Assembly: GCF_000770305.1 (NCBI RefSeq) | Contig: NZ_JNVB01000005.1 | Location: forward strand, 1-64,000 | Direction: 5' to 3' | DNA: 64,000 bases | DNA from: Erwinia oleae | GTDB taxonomy: Bacteria > Pseudomonadota > Gammaproteobacteria > Enterobacterales > Enterobacteriaceae | In this document: piece by piece, positions 27,890 to 40,960 of the stretch | How positions within the stretch are numbered: the first letter of the stretch is position 1 | How the letters are laid out: each line of letters starts with the position of its first letter | Notes under the pieces: generated by a model | Told to the model about the DNA's origin: nothing | Database searches by the model: none | Seen by the model: only the letters and a program-made list of their open reading frames with translations | Translations under genes and position numbers: made by a program

Positions 27890-28443
27890 ACAGACTGCCC
27901 TTTGGCATCATCAAACTTATCCTGTGCGATGAGAATCAGATCGCAAATTTCCCGCACTGCGCCGCGTCCGCCATTGATACGGGTGACATATTTTGCGCGT
28001 GGAAGCAGCACCGGGTGCGCATCGGCCACGGCAACGCTGAGGCCCACCTTTTCCATTACCGGCCAGTCGATCAGGTCATCGCCAATGTAAGCGACCTGTT
28101 CAGGCGTTAGCGACAGTGTATCCAGAAGTTCATGGAAGGCCAAAAGCTTATCGGACTGTCCCTGGTAAAGATGCGTAATGCCCAGCGTGGCGCAGCGATC
28201 TTCCAGCAGCTTTGCTTTACGGCCGGTGATAATGGCGACCTCTACGTCGGCGTTGAGCAGGCAACGGATGCCATAACCATCGCGGACGTTAAATGCCTTC
28301 AGTTCTTCGCCGCTGTTGCCCTGAAAAATGACGCCGTCCGACATCACGCCGTCCACGTCGCAAATCAGCAGTTTGATCTGCGCAGCACGAGTCATAACGT
28401 CTTTGCTGACCGCGCCGTAGCAGGTTTCAACCCAGGTACTCAT
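27886..28443 (-). CDS. kdsC: KdsC, 3-deoxy-D-manno-octulosonate 8-phosphate phosphatase
   Basis: 185 residues from the ATG at 28443 (MSTWVETCYG), matching the family start; the longer frame overlaps kdsD. HAD motifs: DVDGVMSDG (motif I), ITGRKA (II), YIGDDLIDWPVM (IV). Tetrameric enzyme that dephosphorylates Kdo8P to Kdo for LPS core. 16 bp after the kdsD stop. Confidence 0.97.
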   Translation of the reverse strand: MSTWVETCYGAVSKDVMTRAAQIKLLICDVDGVMSDGVIFQGNSGEELKAFNVRDGYGIRCLLNADVEVAIITGRKAKLLEDRCATLGITHLYQGQSDKLLAFHELLDTLSLTPEQVAYIGDDLIDWPVMEKVGLSVAVADAHPVLLPRAKYVTRINGGRGAVREICDLILIAQDKFDDAKGQSV

Positions 28444-28459
28444 TCGTCTTTCTTCCTCG

Positions 28460-29446
28460 TTAAACCACGCCCGCGCGCAGCATGTCATGCATATGCACCA
28501 CGCCAAGCAGGCGATCGCCATCGGCGACCATCACGGCGGTAATATTTCGGCTCTGCATCAGATTGAGCGCTTCCACCGCCAGCGTGTTAGGCCGCACCCG
28601 AACGCCGCCGCTGGTCATCACGCTGGCGATGCCGGCATGCTGAATATCGATGCCCATATCAAACACGCGACGGAGATCGCCATCGGTGAATACGCCTTCG
28701 ATCTTCATTAAATCATTGCAGATCACCGTCATGCCCATGTTTTTACGGGTGATCTCCAGCAGGGCATCACGTAATGAAGCATCGTGGCTGACGTGAGGAA
28801 TATCATCGCCCGTGTGCATGATGTCATTAACCGTGAGCAACAGCTTGCGACCTAACGCGCCGCCCGGATGAGAGAGCGCAAAATCTTCGGCGGTAAAGCC
28901 ACGCGCCTTCAGCAGCGCAACGGCCAGCGCATCGCCCATCACCAGCGTGGCGGTGGTGCTTGAGGTTGGCGCCAGGCCCAGCGGACAGGCTTCTTCCGGT
29001 ACTTTAACACAGAGATGGATATCCGCAGCACGCCCCATCGCGCTCTCCGGTCGGCTGGTCATACAAATCAGTAACACATGCAGGCGTTTCAGTACCGGGA
29101 TCAAGGCGAGGATCTCAGCAGACTCGCCTGAGTTGGAGATGGCGATCACCACATCGTCCGCGCTGACCATGCCCAGATCGCCGTGGCTGGCTTCGGCAGG
29201 ATGAACAAAAAAGGCGGGCGTACCGGTACTGGCGAAGGTTGCCGCCATCTTTTTACCAATATGGCCTGACTTGCCGATACCCATCACCACCACTTTGCCT
29301 TTGCAGCCGTAAATACGCTCACAGGCCCGGGAAAAGTCGTGATTAATGTACTGATCGAGATGCTCCAGGCCCGCGCGCTCGATAGAAAGAACCTCTTTGC
29401 CTGCCTGTTGAAAATCAAAATTCGGGTCGAGCGGTTGCGGTGACAT
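28460..29446 (-). CDS. kdsD: KdsD, arabinose-5-phosphate isomerase
   Basis: 328 residues from the ATG at 29446 (MSPQPLDPNFDFQQAG), the E. coli length, with AAGG upstream; a frame to 29560 lies inside yrbG. N-terminal SIS domain (VVMGIGKSGHIGKKMAATFASTGTPAFFVHPAEASHGDLGM region) and two C-terminal CBS domains. Interconverts ribulose-5-P and arabinose-5-P, the first step of Kdo synthesis. Confidence 0.97.
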   Translation of the reverse strand: MSPQPLDPNFDFQQAGKEVLSIERAGLEHLDQYINHDFSRACERIYGCKGKVVVMGIGKSGHIGKKMAATFASTGTPAFFVHPAEASHGDLGMVSADDVVIAISNSGESAEILALIPVLKRLHVLLICMTSRPESAMGRAADIHLCVKVPEEACPLGLAPTSSTTATLVMGDALAVALLKARGFTAEDFALSHPGGALGRKLLLTVNDIMHTGDDIPHVSHDASLRDALLEITRKNMGMTVICNDLMKIEGVFTDGDLRRVFDMGIDIQHAGIASVMTSGGVRVRPNTLAVEALNLMQSRNITAVMVADGDRLLGVVHMHDMLRAGVV

Positions 29447-29459
29447 AGTTTTCAATCCT

Positions 29460-30440
29460 TTACCAGAGGGTAGCCGAGGGCAGCCAGAACAGCGTAGCAA
29501 CCCAGGCCACAAAGCCACATAAAAGAAGCGCGCCAGCGGCTCTGCCGATACGGCGGCCACGCTGTAAGCACAGCACGGTAAACAGCGCGCTGACGCCCAG
29601 CATCACCCAGTAATCGCGCGAAAACGCCTGCGGATCGATGCTGCCCGGCTGCACTAAGGCAGGTACGCCCAGCACGATAGCCATATTGTAGATATTGGAA
29701 CCGATTAGATTGCCGATAGCAATATCGTCTTCACCCTTAAGCGCCCCGGCAATGACCGTTGCCAGCTCCGGCAGGCTGGTGCCGACGGAAACGAGAGTCA
29801 GGCCGATAATCAGCTCGCTGATGCCAAAAAAGTCGGCAATAACGGTGGCGTTATCGATCACCATGCGCGTCGACATCGGCAGAATAATCAGCGCTACGGC
29901 CAGCCACAGGAAAGCCACGGTGTTGCCTGTTTCATCGCGCGGCAGTTCTTTGAGCTGTTCCTGGGTGAGCGTGTCATTGTTATCACGCTCGGCGCGCCGG
30001 GCGATTCTGATAATGAACAGCAGCCATGCCAGAGCGATAACAATCAGCGCCAGGCCGTCGTTGCGGCTGAGGGTGTTATCAAACAGCACCACGCCGCACA
30101 GCAAGGTGACCAGCAGCATCAACGGCAGTTCGCGACGCACCAGGTTGGAGTGCACGGTGAGGGGATGAAAGAGCGCGGCGCCGCCGACAATCAATAAGAT
30201 ATTAGTAATATTGGAGCCGACGGCGGTGCCAACAGCCATATCCATCTGTCCGTGCGTGGCGGCGGAAAACGCAACGATGAGTTCAGGCAGCGAGGTGCCG
30301 ATGCCGACAACCGTCATGCCGATGATCAGCGGAGGAATGCCCAGCGAGCGGCAAAGGATGGCCGCGCTAAATACCAGACGATCTGCACCATATACCAGCA
30401 AAACTAAACCGATAATCAATAGTGCTGTAGCTACGAACAT
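29460..30440 (-). CDS. yrbG: YrbG, CaCA-family Na+/Ca2+ exchanger-like inner membrane protein
   Basis: 326 residues (E. coli 325), about ten membrane helices. The two inverted alpha-repeats typical of the CaCA superfamily are visible: GMTVVGIGTSLPELIVAFSAA with GSNITNILLI in the first half, and GLTLVSVGTSLPELATVIAGA with GSNIYNMAIVLG in the second. Physiological substrate in enterics is not established. First gene of the left-pointing kds-lpt unit, divergent from mlaF. Confidence 0.93.
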   Translation of the reverse strand: MFVATALLIIGLVLLVYGADRLVFSAAILCRSLGIPPLIIGMTVVGIGTSLPELIVAFSAATHGQMDMAVGTAVGSNITNILLIVGGAALFHPLTVHSNLVRRELPLMLLVTLLCGVVLFDNTLSRNDGLALIVIALAWLLFIIRIARRAERDNNDTLTQEQLKELPRDETGNTVAFLWLAVALIILPMSTRMVIDNATVIADFFGISELIIGLTLVSVGTSLPELATVIAGALKGEDDIAIGNLIGSNIYNMAIVLGVPALVQPGSIDPQAFSRDYWVMLGVSALFTVLCLQRGRRIGRAAGALLLCGFVAWVATLFWLPSATLW

Positions 30441-30664
30441 GAAAGATCCTTTGATCGGGTATAATTGCCGCGCGCCTTACATGACGATAAAACAGGGCGT
30501 TAACAGAAAGTGCCGCAATTTTGACGGTCTGCAAGCAAAAAGTAAACTTATGCCAGTTTTCGCCACGTCTGCGCGGTAAGTTTCTGTAAAACTATTCGAT
30601 TCGGTAGGTAATAAGCTACCATCGGAGATACGTAATCCGCCTGAAGAAGAGGATGATAAGCATT

Positions 30665-31480
30665 ATGAGCCAGACGGAGACGAATTTGGTGGACGTGCGC
30701 GGCGTCAGCTTTGCCCGCAGCGGCCGGCCGGTATTCGACAATATCTCGTTGACGGTGCCGAAAGGAAAGGTCACCGCCATCATGGGGCCATCGGGTATCG
30801 GTAAAACTACGCTGCTGCGATTGATTGGTGGTCAGCTTCAGCCGGACAGCGGTGAAATCTGGTTTAACGGCGAAAACATTCCCCGCCTTTCGCGCGCGCG
30901 ACTCTACGAAACGCGGAAAAAAATGAGCATGCTGTTTCAGTCCGGCGCGCTGTTTACCGATCTGACCGTCTTTGAAAACGTGGCCTGGCCGCTGCGCGAA
31001 CATACCCAGCTTCCGCCTGCGCTGTTACACAGCACGGTGATGATGAAGCTGGAAGCCGTCGGGCTGCGCGGCGCGGCGAACCTGATGCCTTCGGAGCTGT
31101 CAGGCGGTATGGCGCGGCGTGCGGCGCTGGCCAGGGCCATTGCGCTTGAACCCGAGCTGATTATGTTTGATGAGCCGTTTGTCGGGCAGGATCCCATCAC
31201 CATGGGCGTGCTGGTTGCGCTGATTGATGAACTAAACCATTCGCTTGGCATGACCTGCATCGTGGTATCGCACGACGTGCCCGAAGTATTAAGTATTGCC
31301 GACTACGCTTATATCATTGCCGGGCAGAAGGTTATTGCCCAGGGAACGGCACAGGCGCTGCGTGAAAACAGCGACGACCGCGTGCGGCAGTTTATTGATG
31401 GCATTGCAGATGGTCCGGTGCCGTTCCGATTTCCCGCAGGGGATTATCTGCACGATCTGACCGGTTCAGGGAGTTATTAG
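30665..31480 (+). CDS. mlaF: MlaF, phospholipid transport ABC ATPase
   Basis: 271 residues from ATG 30665 ([16 protein letters not shown]), a few codons inside a longer frame. Walker [10 protein letters not shown] near 41, signature [15 protein letters not shown], Walker [14 protein letters not shown], and a C-terminal extension as in E. coli MlaF that contacts MlaB. Powers the MlaFEDB complex that returns mislocalised phospholipids from the outer membrane. Ends 4 bp before mlaE. Confidence 0.97.
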   Translation: MSQTETNLVDVRGVSFARSGRPVFDNISLTVPKGKVTAIMGPSGIGKTTLLRLIGGQLQPDSGEIWFNGENIPRLSRARLYETRKKMSMLFQSGALFTDLTVFENVAWPLREHTQLPPALLHSTVMMKLEAVGLRGAANLMPSELSGGMARRAALARAIALEPELIMFDEPFVGQDPITMGVLVALIDELNHSLGMTCIVVSHDVPEVLSIADYAYIIAGQKVIAQGTAQALRENSDDRVRQFIDGIADGPVPFRFPAGDYLHDLTGSGSY

Positions 31481-31484
31481 CGTG

Positions 31485-32267
31485 ATGTTTTATCAAACGC
31501 TGGCGTCGCTGGGACGTCAGGGAATCAATACCTGCGCCTCGTTTGGCCGTGCCGGGCTGATGCTTTTTCATGCGCTGTTCGGTATACCTCGTTTTCGTAA
31601 GCATGCGCCCCTGGTGATAAAACAGCTCTACAGCATCGGCGTGATGTCGCTGCTGATTATCATTGTTTCCGGCCTGTTTATCGGGATGGTGCTTGGGCTT
31701 CAGGGCTATCTGGTGCTGAATACCTATGGTGCGGAGAGCAGCCTTGGCATGCTGGTGGCGCTTTCGTTGCTGCGCGAGCTGGGGCCGGTGGTGACGGCGC
31801 TGCTATTCGCTGGGCGCGCGGGCTCGGCCCTGACGGCAGAAATCGGCCTGATGAAAGCCACCGAACAGCTCTCCAGTATGGAAATGATGGCGGTCGATCC
31901 GCTGCGTCGGATTATCTCTCCCCGATTCTGGGCGGGCTTCATCAGTATGCCGCTGCTGGCGCTGATCTTCGTGGCGGTGGGCATTCTGGGCGGTGTGATT
32001 GTCGGCGTGAGCTGGAAGGGGATCGACAGCGGATTTTTCTGGTCGGCGATGCAGAATGCGGTGGATGTGCGTACCGATATTCTTAACTGCATCATCAAAA
32101 GCGCCGTCTTTGCCTTCACCGTGACCTGGATTGCGCTGTTTAACGGCTACGACGCCATCCCGACGTCGGAAGGGATCAGTCGGGCGACCACGCGTACCGT
32201 AGTGCATGCTTCTCTGGCGGTACTCGGTTTGGATTTTGTGCTTACGGCACTGATGTTTGGGAACTGA
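31485..32267 (+). CDS. mlaE: MlaE, phospholipid transport permease
   Basis: 260 residues from ATG 31485, same as E. coli; a GTG one codon earlier is also in frame. MlaE/YrbE permease motifs: [26 protein letters not shown] and [19 protein letters not shown]. Five or six membrane helices. Inner membrane core of the Mla importer. Confidence 0.97.
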   Translation: MFYQTLASLGRQGINTCASFGRAGLMLFHALFGIPRFRKHAPLVIKQLYSIGVMSLLIIIVSGLFIGMVLGLQGYLVLNTYGAESSLGMLVALSLLRELGPVVTALLFAGRAGSALTAEIGLMKATEQLSSMEMMAVDPLRRIISPRFWAGFISMPLLALIFVAVGILGGVIVGVSWKGIDSGFFWSAMQNAVDVRTDILNCIIKSAVFAFTVTWIALFNGYDAIPTSEGISRATTRTVVHASLAVLGLDFVLTALMFGN

Positions 32268-32271
32268 TGTA

Positions 32272-32820
32272 ATGCAAACGAAAAAAAGCGAAATTTGGGT
32301 TGGGGCGTTTCTGCTGCTGGCGCTGTGCGCGGCGCTTTTTCTCTGCCTGCGCGTGGCGGATCTGAAGTCATTAGGTAACGAACCCACCTGGCGGCTGTAC
32401 GCCACCTTCGATAATATCGGCGGCCTGAAAACCGGCTCGCCGGTGAAAATTGGCGGCGTGGTGATCGGTCGCGTTTCCGACATTGCGCTGGACGACAAAA
32501 CGTTGTCGCCGCGCGTCACCATGGACATTGAAGAAAAATATAATCAGCTGCCCGATACCAGCTCGCTGGCTATCAGAACCTCCGGCCTGCTGGGCGAGCA
32601 GTACCTGGCGCTGAACGTGGGTTTTGACGATCCTGACATGGGAACCGCTATGCTTAAGGACGGCAGCGCCATCCAGGACACCAAATCCGCTATGGTGCTG
32701 GAAGACCTGATAGGGCAGTTCCTGTACAAGAGCGGTGACGGCAACGATAAACAGAATGCATCGCCGACGGCGCCGGAAGCCAGTGGGCAACCTGCACCTG
32801 ACGCAACGACTCATCCATAA
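32272..32820 (+). CDS. mlaD: MlaD, MCE-domain phospholipid carrier subunit
   Basis: 182 residues from ATG 32272 ([13 protein letters not shown]). An N-terminal membrane helix (about 9-27) is followed by one MCE domain ([24 protein letters not shown]) and a hydrophobic C-terminal region that forms the hexamer pore. The final 25 or so residues are Ala/Pro-rich and probably disordered. Binds phospholipid between MlaC and MlaE. Confidence 0.97.
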   Translation: MQTKKSEIWVGAFLLLALCAALFLCLRVADLKSLGNEPTWRLYATFDNIGGLKTGSPVKIGGVVIGRVSDIALDDKTLSPRVTMDIEEKYNQLPDTSSLAIRTSGLLGEQYLALNVGFDDPDMGTAMLKDGSAIQDTKSAMVLEDLIGQFLYKSGDGNDKQNASPTAPEASGQPAPDATTHP

Positions 32821-32831
32821 GAGGGCCCGGT

Positions 32832-33467
32832 ATGTTTAAACGTTTTCTGATCATGGCAATGCTGGTTATTGCCCCTGTTGTCACCCACGCGGCGGCCGAT
32901 CAAACCAATCCTTATAAGTTAATGAACGAGGCGGCCGACAAAACCTTTACCCGCCTTAAAACGGAACAGCCTAAAATCAAGCAGGATCCGAACTATCTGC
33001 GTCAGATCGTCCGTGAAGAGCTGCTGCCCTACGTACAGATTAAATATGCGGGCGCATTAGTGCTCGGACGCTACTACAAAGATGCCACGCCAGCGCAACG
33101 CGAAGCCTACTTCAAGGCGTTTGGCGATTACCTGGCGCAGGCTTACGGTCAGGCGCTGGCCCTTTACCACGGACAGACCTACCAGATTGCGCCCGAACAG
33201 TCGTACGCCGGCTCCAATATCATCGCGATTCGCGTCACCATCGTCGATCCTAACGGACGTCCTCCTGTACGTCTGGATTTTCAGTGGCGTAAAAACAGCC
33301 GCAACGGTGAATGGCAGGCGTATGACATGATTGCCGAAGGCGTGAGTATGATCACCACCAAGCAGAACGAATGGAGCGACACGCTGCGTCAGAAGGGCGT
33401 GGATGGTCTGACTCAACTGTTGAAATCCTACGCAAACCAACCGATTACGTTGGATAAACAGCAGTAA
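32832..33467 (+). CDS. mlaC: MlaC, periplasmic phospholipid-binding shuttle
   Basis: 211 residues with a Sec signal peptide (cut after VVTHA). Family motifs: [23 protein letters not shown] and [22 protein letters not shown]. Ferries phospholipid from MlaA-OmpC to MlaD. The stop overlaps the mlaB start by one base (TAATG). Confidence 0.97.
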   Translation: MFKRFLIMAMLVIAPVVTHAAADQTNPYKLMNEAADKTFTRLKTEQPKIKQDPNYLRQIVREELLPYVQIKYAGALVLGRYYKDATPAQREAYFKAFGDYLAQAYGQALALYHGQTYQIAPEQSYAGSNIIAIRVTIVDPNGRPPVRLDFQWRKNSRNGEWQAYDMIAEGVSMITTKQNEWSDTLRQKGVDGLTQLLKSYANQPITLDKQQ

Positions 33468-33763
33468 TGGACGAGCAGCTTAACTGGCACAGCGAAGGCA
33501 GCCAGCTCACGTTGGCAGGCGTTCTGACCCGCGACACGCTCGCACCGCTGTGGGCGCAGCGGGAAACGTCAATGAAACAGATCGATACAATCGATGTTTC
33601 AGCGCTTGAACACGTCGATTCGGCGGGCCTGGCGCTGCTGATTCACCTGCGGCAGATTGCGCAGCGACAGGGACAAACGCCCGCCTTTACCGGCGTGACC
33701 GATAAACTGCAATCGCTGATTACGCTCTACAACCTTCAGCAAATTATTGCGTCCCGTCCCTGA
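33467..33763 (+). CDS. mlaB: MlaB, STAS-domain subunit of the Mla transporter
   Basis: 98 residues. A single STAS domain with the anti-sigma-antagonist-like core IDVSALEHVDSAGLALLIHL. Needed for MlaF stability and ATPase activity in the inner membrane complex. Last gene of mlaFEDCB; a terminator follows at 33788-33817, separating it from ibaG. Confidence 0.96.
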   Translation: MDEQLNWHSEGSQLTLAGVLTRDTLAPLWAQRETSMKQIDTIDVSALEHVDSAGLALLIHLRQIAQRQGQTPAFTGVTDKLQSLITLYNLQQIIASRP

Positions 33764-33787
33764 AAGAAACCACGAATCGATGAACAG

Positions 33788-33817
33788 AAAAAGCCTCTGC
33801 ATGGTCAGAGGCTTTTT
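33788..33817 (+). terminator. Terminator after mlaB
   Basis: AAAAAGCCTCTG, 6-nt loop, CAGAGGCTTTTT: a perfect stem with T-run. The A-run on the left also makes it work on the other strand. Confidence 0.9.
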
Positions 33818-33885
33818 GCCTGTTTAAGATAGCGGCGCTTTCCACTAAGATGTGTGCCTGTTTCAAACAACCTAATCCGGATCTC

Positions 33886-34140
33886 ATGGAAAATAGTGAA
33901 ATTCAAACCGTGCTGATGGACGCGCTGCCGCTCCAGGAAGTACATGTCACCGGCGATGGCAGCCACTTTCAGGTCATTGCCGTTGGCGAACTCTTCGGCG
34001 AACTGAGCCGCGTGAAAAAACAGCAAACGGTTTATGCGCCGCTGATGCCCTATATTGCGGATAACCGCATGCACGCGGTGTCGATAAAAACGTATACGCC
34101 TGAAGAGTGGGCGCGCGATCGCAAGCTGAACGGCTTTTAA
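33886..34140 (+). CDS. ibaG: IbaG, BolA-family protein
   Basis: 84 residues from ATG 33886 ([19 protein letters not shown]), as in E. coli YrbA/IbaG; a longer frame starting at 33850 is not supported. BolA fold with the conserved [13 protein letters not shown] and the [11 protein letters not shown] strand. Probably works with monothiol glutaredoxin in Fe-S handling and acid tolerance. Lies 72 bp before murA. Confidence 0.95.
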   Translation: MENSEIQTVLMDALPLQEVHVTGDGSHFQVIAVGELFGELSRVKKQQTVYAPLMPYIADNRMHAVSIKTYTPEEWARDRKLNGF

Positions 34141-35475
<1,335 letters not shown>

Positions 35476-35501
35476 GTTTGTCTCCATCAGCATTGCATTA
35501 T

Positions 35502-35530
35502 GAGGCGGTGAATTTTACCGCCTCTTTCTT
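35502..35530 (+). terminator. Terminator after murA, overlapping the sfsB 3' end
   Basis: GAGGCGGT, A/T-rich loop, ACCGCCTC followed by a T-rich run. It overlaps the last codons of the converging sfsB gene. Confidence 0.8.
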
Positions 35531-35787
35531 TTCCTGATCAGTACCTTACGATCGATCAATTTACGACTGAGCGGATCATAATAGCGGCTGGGCCAGATCT
35601 CTGCCGGATGAACCCGTAACGCCTCGGCAATCAGCCACTCGCCTTTCGGCCAGGGGCGGAACAGCGCATTTGCCAGCGTTGATGAACTTAAACCTGCCTC
35701 GCGCGAAACTCTCGCCAGCGTAGTGCCGCGTTTGTGTAGCGCTGCGATAATGTCTGCATTGTGCCAGTCTTGTTTTGCTATAAGCAT
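35515..35787 (-). CDS. sfsB: SfsB/Nlp-type Ner-like DNA-binding protein
   Basis: 90 residues from the ATG at 35787 (MLIAKQDWHNADIIAAL), which has a strong ribosome site (AGGAGGAAAA). An upstream extension to 35853 lacks one. Ner-like helix-turn-helix: TTLARVSREAGLSSSTLANALFRPWPKGEWLIAEALRV. Related to phage Mu Ner and E. coli SfsB, which activates maltose genes when overproduced. Same place between murA and ispB as in E. coli. Confidence 0.9.
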   Translation of the reverse strand: MLIAKQDWHNADIIAALHKRGTTLARVSREAGLSSSTLANALFRPWPKGEWLIAEALRVHPAEIWPSRYYDPLSRKLIDRKVLIRKRKRR

Positions 35788-36065
35788 GTGTTTTCCTCCT
35801 TGGACACATGAAATCTTTCGATTATGTAATTTTGTTTCCTGTTGTGATGTCATATTATCAATATGATTAATCAGGACATTGCATGAAAGAGCCGGATGAT
35901 TCTATATTGTTATTGGCGCTTGGTTTCCAGTTTTTTCCACAAAATCTCGTTTTTGTGTGACTCAGCGCATAAAAATGCAACGAAGCGGCAACGTTTCTGA
36001 AGGGGAAGAACGAAAAGGAGTTACAAAAATTAAGGCGGGAAGCGCGGTTGCCCGCGCTGAGGGGA

Positions 36066-37037
36066 TTAAAATTCGCGCTGTACGGACATATGCGCCAGCG
36101 ATTCAAGCGCGCTGCGCCACGGCGACTCGGGCAGGGCGCTCAGTGCCGCGATGGCTTTATCTGCTTCCCGTTCCGCCGCTTTGCGCGTCCACTCCAGTGA
36201 GCCGCACTGCCGCATGGTTTCCAGCACAGATTCCAGCAAATGGCGACCGTTTCCCTGCTCGATGGCTCCGCGGATCATAGCGGACTGCGCCGGGGTGCCG
36301 TGACGCATGGCATGCAGCAGCGGAAGCGTCGGTTTGCCTTCACTGAGGTCGTCGCCGACGTTTTTCCCTAATGTCTGACCATCCGCACTGTAATCCAGCA
36401 AATCGTCGATCAGCTGAAAGGCCGTGCCGATAAAGCGCCCGTAATCCTGCAACGCTTCTTCCTGCTCAGGCGTGGCGGAGGCCAGAATGGCAGAGGATTG
36501 CGCGGCGGCCTCAAACAAGCGCGCGGTTTTGCTGTATATCACCCGCATGTAGCTCTCTTCGGTGATATCAGGATCGTTGCAGTTCATCAGCTGTAACACT
36601 TCGCCTTCCGCGATCACATTAACGGCTTCCGACATCAGCGCAAGCACGCGCAGCGAGCCGATGCTGGTCATCATCTGGAAGGCGCGGGTATAGATAAAAT
36701 CGCCGACAAGAACGCTGGCTGCATTGCCGAAAGCGGCATTTGCCGTCGCCTTGCCGCGTCGCATATCTGATTCGTCTACCACGTCGTCGTGCAGCAGCGT
36801 GGCGGTATGAATAAATTCGATCAGGGCAGCAACGGTGATGTGATGTGAACCGCTGTAATTGAGCGCTCTGGCAGCGAGAATCGCAATCATCGGACGAATG
36901 CGTTTGCCTCCGCCGCTGACGATGTAGAACCCCAGTTGATTGATGAGGGAAACCTCAGAGTTCAACTGCTCCAGTATGGTTGCATTGACGTCCGCCATAT
37001 CCTGCGCGGTGAGTTCGTTTATCTGTTCTAAGTTCAT
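36066..37037 (-). CDS. ispB: IspB, octaprenyl diphosphate synthase
   Basis: 323 residues as in E. coli. Trans-prenyltransferase with both aspartate motifs, LLHDDVVDESD (first) and LIDDLLDYSAD (second), and GGKRIRP near the N-terminus. Builds the octaprenyl side chain of ubiquinone-8 and menaquinone-8. Divergent from rplU. Confidence 0.97.
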   Translation of the reverse strand: MNLEQINELTAQDMADVNATILEQLNSEVSLINQLGFYIVSGGGKRIRPMIAILAARALNYSGSHHITVAALIEFIHTATLLHDDVVDESDMRRGKATANAAFGNAASVLVGDFIYTRAFQMMTSIGSLRVLALMSEAVNVIAEGEVLQLMNCNDPDITEESYMRVIYSKTARLFEAAAQSSAILASATPEQEEALQDYGRFIGTAFQLIDDLLDYSADGQTLGKNVGDDLSEGKPTLPLLHAMRHGTPAQSAMIRGAIEQGNGRHLLESVLETMRQCGSLEWTRKAAEREADKAIAALSALPESPWRSALESLAHMSVQREF

Positions 37038-37192
37038 CAGTCTTTTCAGCTATTGCTCATTATGCTGTTATGATAAGCGTCTTTACCGGTGCCTGCGGCA
37101 TGGAATGTATTACAGATTGTACTTGAAAATGACCGCTGTGGAACGTTTGCATTTGCTTTGCGTTTTTTTCTGCAATACCGCGCAACAGGCTC

Positions 37193-37221
37193 TTGTCATT
37201 CCTCCGGAAGTTGCGTAGAAT
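37193..37221 (+). promoter_or_regulatory. Sigma-70 promoter of rplU-rpmA
   Basis: -35 TTGTCA (37193-37198), 17-bp spacer, -10 TAGAAT (37216-37221). The rplU leader would be about 60 nt. Close to consensus, as expected for a ribosomal protein operon. Confidence 0.75.
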
Positions 37222-37290
37222 TCGCGCCCTATTGTGAATATTTATAGCGCAGCCTGAAACCAAGACGGCAAGCGCGAAAGCGGAGTTTAT

Positions 37291-37602
37291 ATGTACGCGG
37301 TTTTCCAAAGTGGTGGTAAACAACACCGAGTAAGCGAAGGTCAGACCGTTCGCCTGGAAAAGCTGGACATCGCAACCGGCGAAACCATTGAGTTCGACCA
37401 GGTTCTGATGATCGCTAATGGCGATGATGTGACTATCGGCGCGCCGTTAGTTTCAGGTGGTGTGATTAAAGCAGAAATCGTTGCTCACGGTCGTGGCGAT
37501 AAAATCAAAATCGTTAAGTTTCGCCGTCGTAAGCATTACCGTAAGCAGCAGGGTCATCGTCAGTGGTTTACTGATGTTAAGATCACTGGTATCAGCGCCT
37601 AA
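37291..37602 (+). CDS. rplU: 50S ribosomal protein L21
   Basis: 103 residues, E. coli length. Begins [18 protein letters not shown] and carries the L21 signature [21 protein letters not shown] near the C-terminus. Binds 23S rRNA. Followed 15 bp later by rpmA with an AAGAGGAG ribosome site. Confidence 0.99.
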   Translation: MYAVFQSGGKQHRVSEGQTVRLEKLDIATGETIEFDQVLMIANGDDVTIGAPLVSGGVIKAEIVAHGRGDKIKIVKFRRRKHYRKQQGHRQWFTDVKITGISA

Positions 37603-37614
37603 GAGGAGTTCTGA

Positions 37615-39370
<1,756 letters not shown>

Positions 39371-39374
39371 TCTG

Positions 39375-39398
39375 AAGGGGCATATCGATGCCCCTTTT
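39375..39398. terminator. Shared terminator between obgE and dacB
   Basis: AAGGGGCAT, ATCG-containing loop, ATGCCCCTTTTTC. The stop codons of the converging genes lie on either side. Confidence 0.85.
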
Positions 39399-39424
39399 TC
39401 TTTTGTACCGTAGCACTGCGATGA

Positions 39425-40858
39425 TCAGTTGTTTTGATAGACGTCTTTATACAGTCGGCTTTCAAAACGCACCAGAGGAATGCGGCGCTGTTTGTGATCC
39501 TGCGGCGGTACAGCGTAGCCCGAAAGAAACTGTACAAAGGCGACACGCTGCCCGCTGGCCGTGGTCATAAAACCGGCAAGATTATACACGCCCTGAAGCG
39601 AGCCCGTTTTGGCCGACACCTTGCCATCAACGCCCGCTTCGTGCAGACCGCCACGATAGCGAAGCGTGCCGTCGTAGCCTGCCAGCGGCAGCATTGAGAT
39701 AAAATTTAACTGCTGGTCATTTTTGGCAATGTACTGCAATACCTGCATCATGGTATCTGGCGAAATCAGATCGTGACGTGAAAGGCCGGAGCCGTCCACC
39801 TGGATACTGTTGCCCATATCAATATTGGCTTTCTGCCGCATGATCTGCCGTACCGCATCCGAGCCTGCGCGCCAGGTGCCCGGCACGCCAAAGCGTTCGC
39901 GACCAATGGTACGAAAAACCGTATCGGCGATCATGTTATCGGATTTTTTCAGCATGATTTTCAGCAGGTCATGCAGCGGCGCGGATTGTGTTTCCGCCAG
40001 CACCGTTGCAGGCTGGGTCGCCTGCGTCTGGCGCACCAGATGCCCGGTGTAATCAATACCCGCCTCCTGCAACTCCGCTTTCAGCAGCGCACCGGCATAG
40101 CTGGCGCCGTCCTGAATGGCAAACGCCATAGGCAGAGGCTCAGATCGCTGCGACATGCAGCCAGTTAAGGTAAAGCGGTTAAGTTCGCCCGGCACCACAT
40201 CCAGTTCGCAGTACTGCGCTTCCGCCGAGCCACGCGCCAGCGTACGCACTTCGCTGAACATATTTACCGGATAATAAGAGGCCACACGAATAAAGGCTTT
40301 GTCGCCCGCCGTTGGCGCGCTGTAAAGCGAAACGGAGAAGCAGTTACGATCCACGATAGCGGCCGCAGGCGGCGCGCTGAAGCACTGCGTCATATCATTC
40401 CACGGCCAGCCCGGCGCCTTGTCGTGGCTGGCGAACACGGACGTGTCGATAACCAGATTGCCATCAATATGCTGCACACCCTGTTTTTTCAAACTGTTGA
40501 CCATATTGCGCAGATCCTGACGCGTCAGGGTTGGATCGCCGCCAAAGCGCGCCACCAGATCGCCATTAAGCGTGCCGCCGCGCAGGCTACCCTTGCTTTC
40601 AAGTTGGGTATGAAAGCGAAAATCAGGCCCCAGCTGTAACAGCGCGGCCAGTGCCGTTACCACCTTCATCGTACTGGCGGGTAGAGCCATCTGCTTACTG
40701 TGATAATCGACAGAGGGTGCGGGTGCGCCTATTTTTTGTACCATTAACGCCAGGTTTGCGCCGTCGGGTAGATATTGTGTGTAGTTTTCAACCTGTGCCG
40801 CGTGTGCATTCAGCATAAATGCGCAGGCCAGGCCGCTAAAAATTCGTGAAAATCGCAT
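39425..40858 (-). CDS. dacB: PBP4, D-alanyl-D-alanine carboxypeptidase/endopeptidase
   Basis: 477 residues as in E. coli, with a signal peptide (cut after LNAHA). Class C penicillin-binding motifs: SxxK in LPASTMKVVTAL near 62, SxN as KSDNMIADTVF, KTG in VSAKTGSLQGVYN. Periplasmic peptidase trimming peptidoglycan cross-links. Divergent from greA. Confidence 0.97.
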   Translation of the reverse strand: MRFSRIFSGLACAFMLNAHAAQVENYTQYLPDGANLALMVQKIGAPAPSVDYHSKQMALPASTMKVVTALAALLQLGPDFRFHTQLESKGSLRGGTLNGDLVARFGGDPTLTRQDLRNMVNSLKKQGVQHIDGNLVIDTSVFASHDKAPGWPWNDMTQCFSAPPAAAIVDRNCFSVSLYSAPTAGDKAFIRVASYYPVNMFSEVRTLARGSAEAQYCELDVVPGELNRFTLTGCMSQRSEPLPMAFAIQDGASYAGALLKAELQEAGIDYTGHLVRQTQATQPATVLAETQSAPLHDLLKIMLKKSDNMIADTVFRTIGRERFGVPGTWRAGSDAVRQIMRQKANIDMGNSIQVDGSGLSRHDLISPDTMMQVLQYIAKNDQQLNFISMLPLAGYDGTLRYRGGLHEAGVDGKVSAKTGSLQGVYNLAGFMTTASGQRVAFVQFLSGYAVPPQDHKQRRIPLVRFESRLYKDVYQNN

Positions 40859-40932
40859 AATCTCGCGTTAACTGACGGGTGATGCTGTCATACTACGGTG
40901 CATCAAGGTGGAAAGTAAACGATGACCCATAA

Positions 40933-40960
40933 GGAACTCTGAGGTAAAATACGTATCAAA
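40933..40960 (+). promoter_or_regulatory. Sigma-E-type promoter with overlapping -10 TAAAAT upstream of greA
   Basis: GGAACTC (40933-40939), 16-bp spacer, TCAAA (40956-40960) fits the sigma-E consensus. A sigma-70 -10 hexamer TAAAAT (40945-40950) lies inside it. E. coli greA is likewise reported to have sigma-70 and sigma-E promoters. Confidence 0.6.
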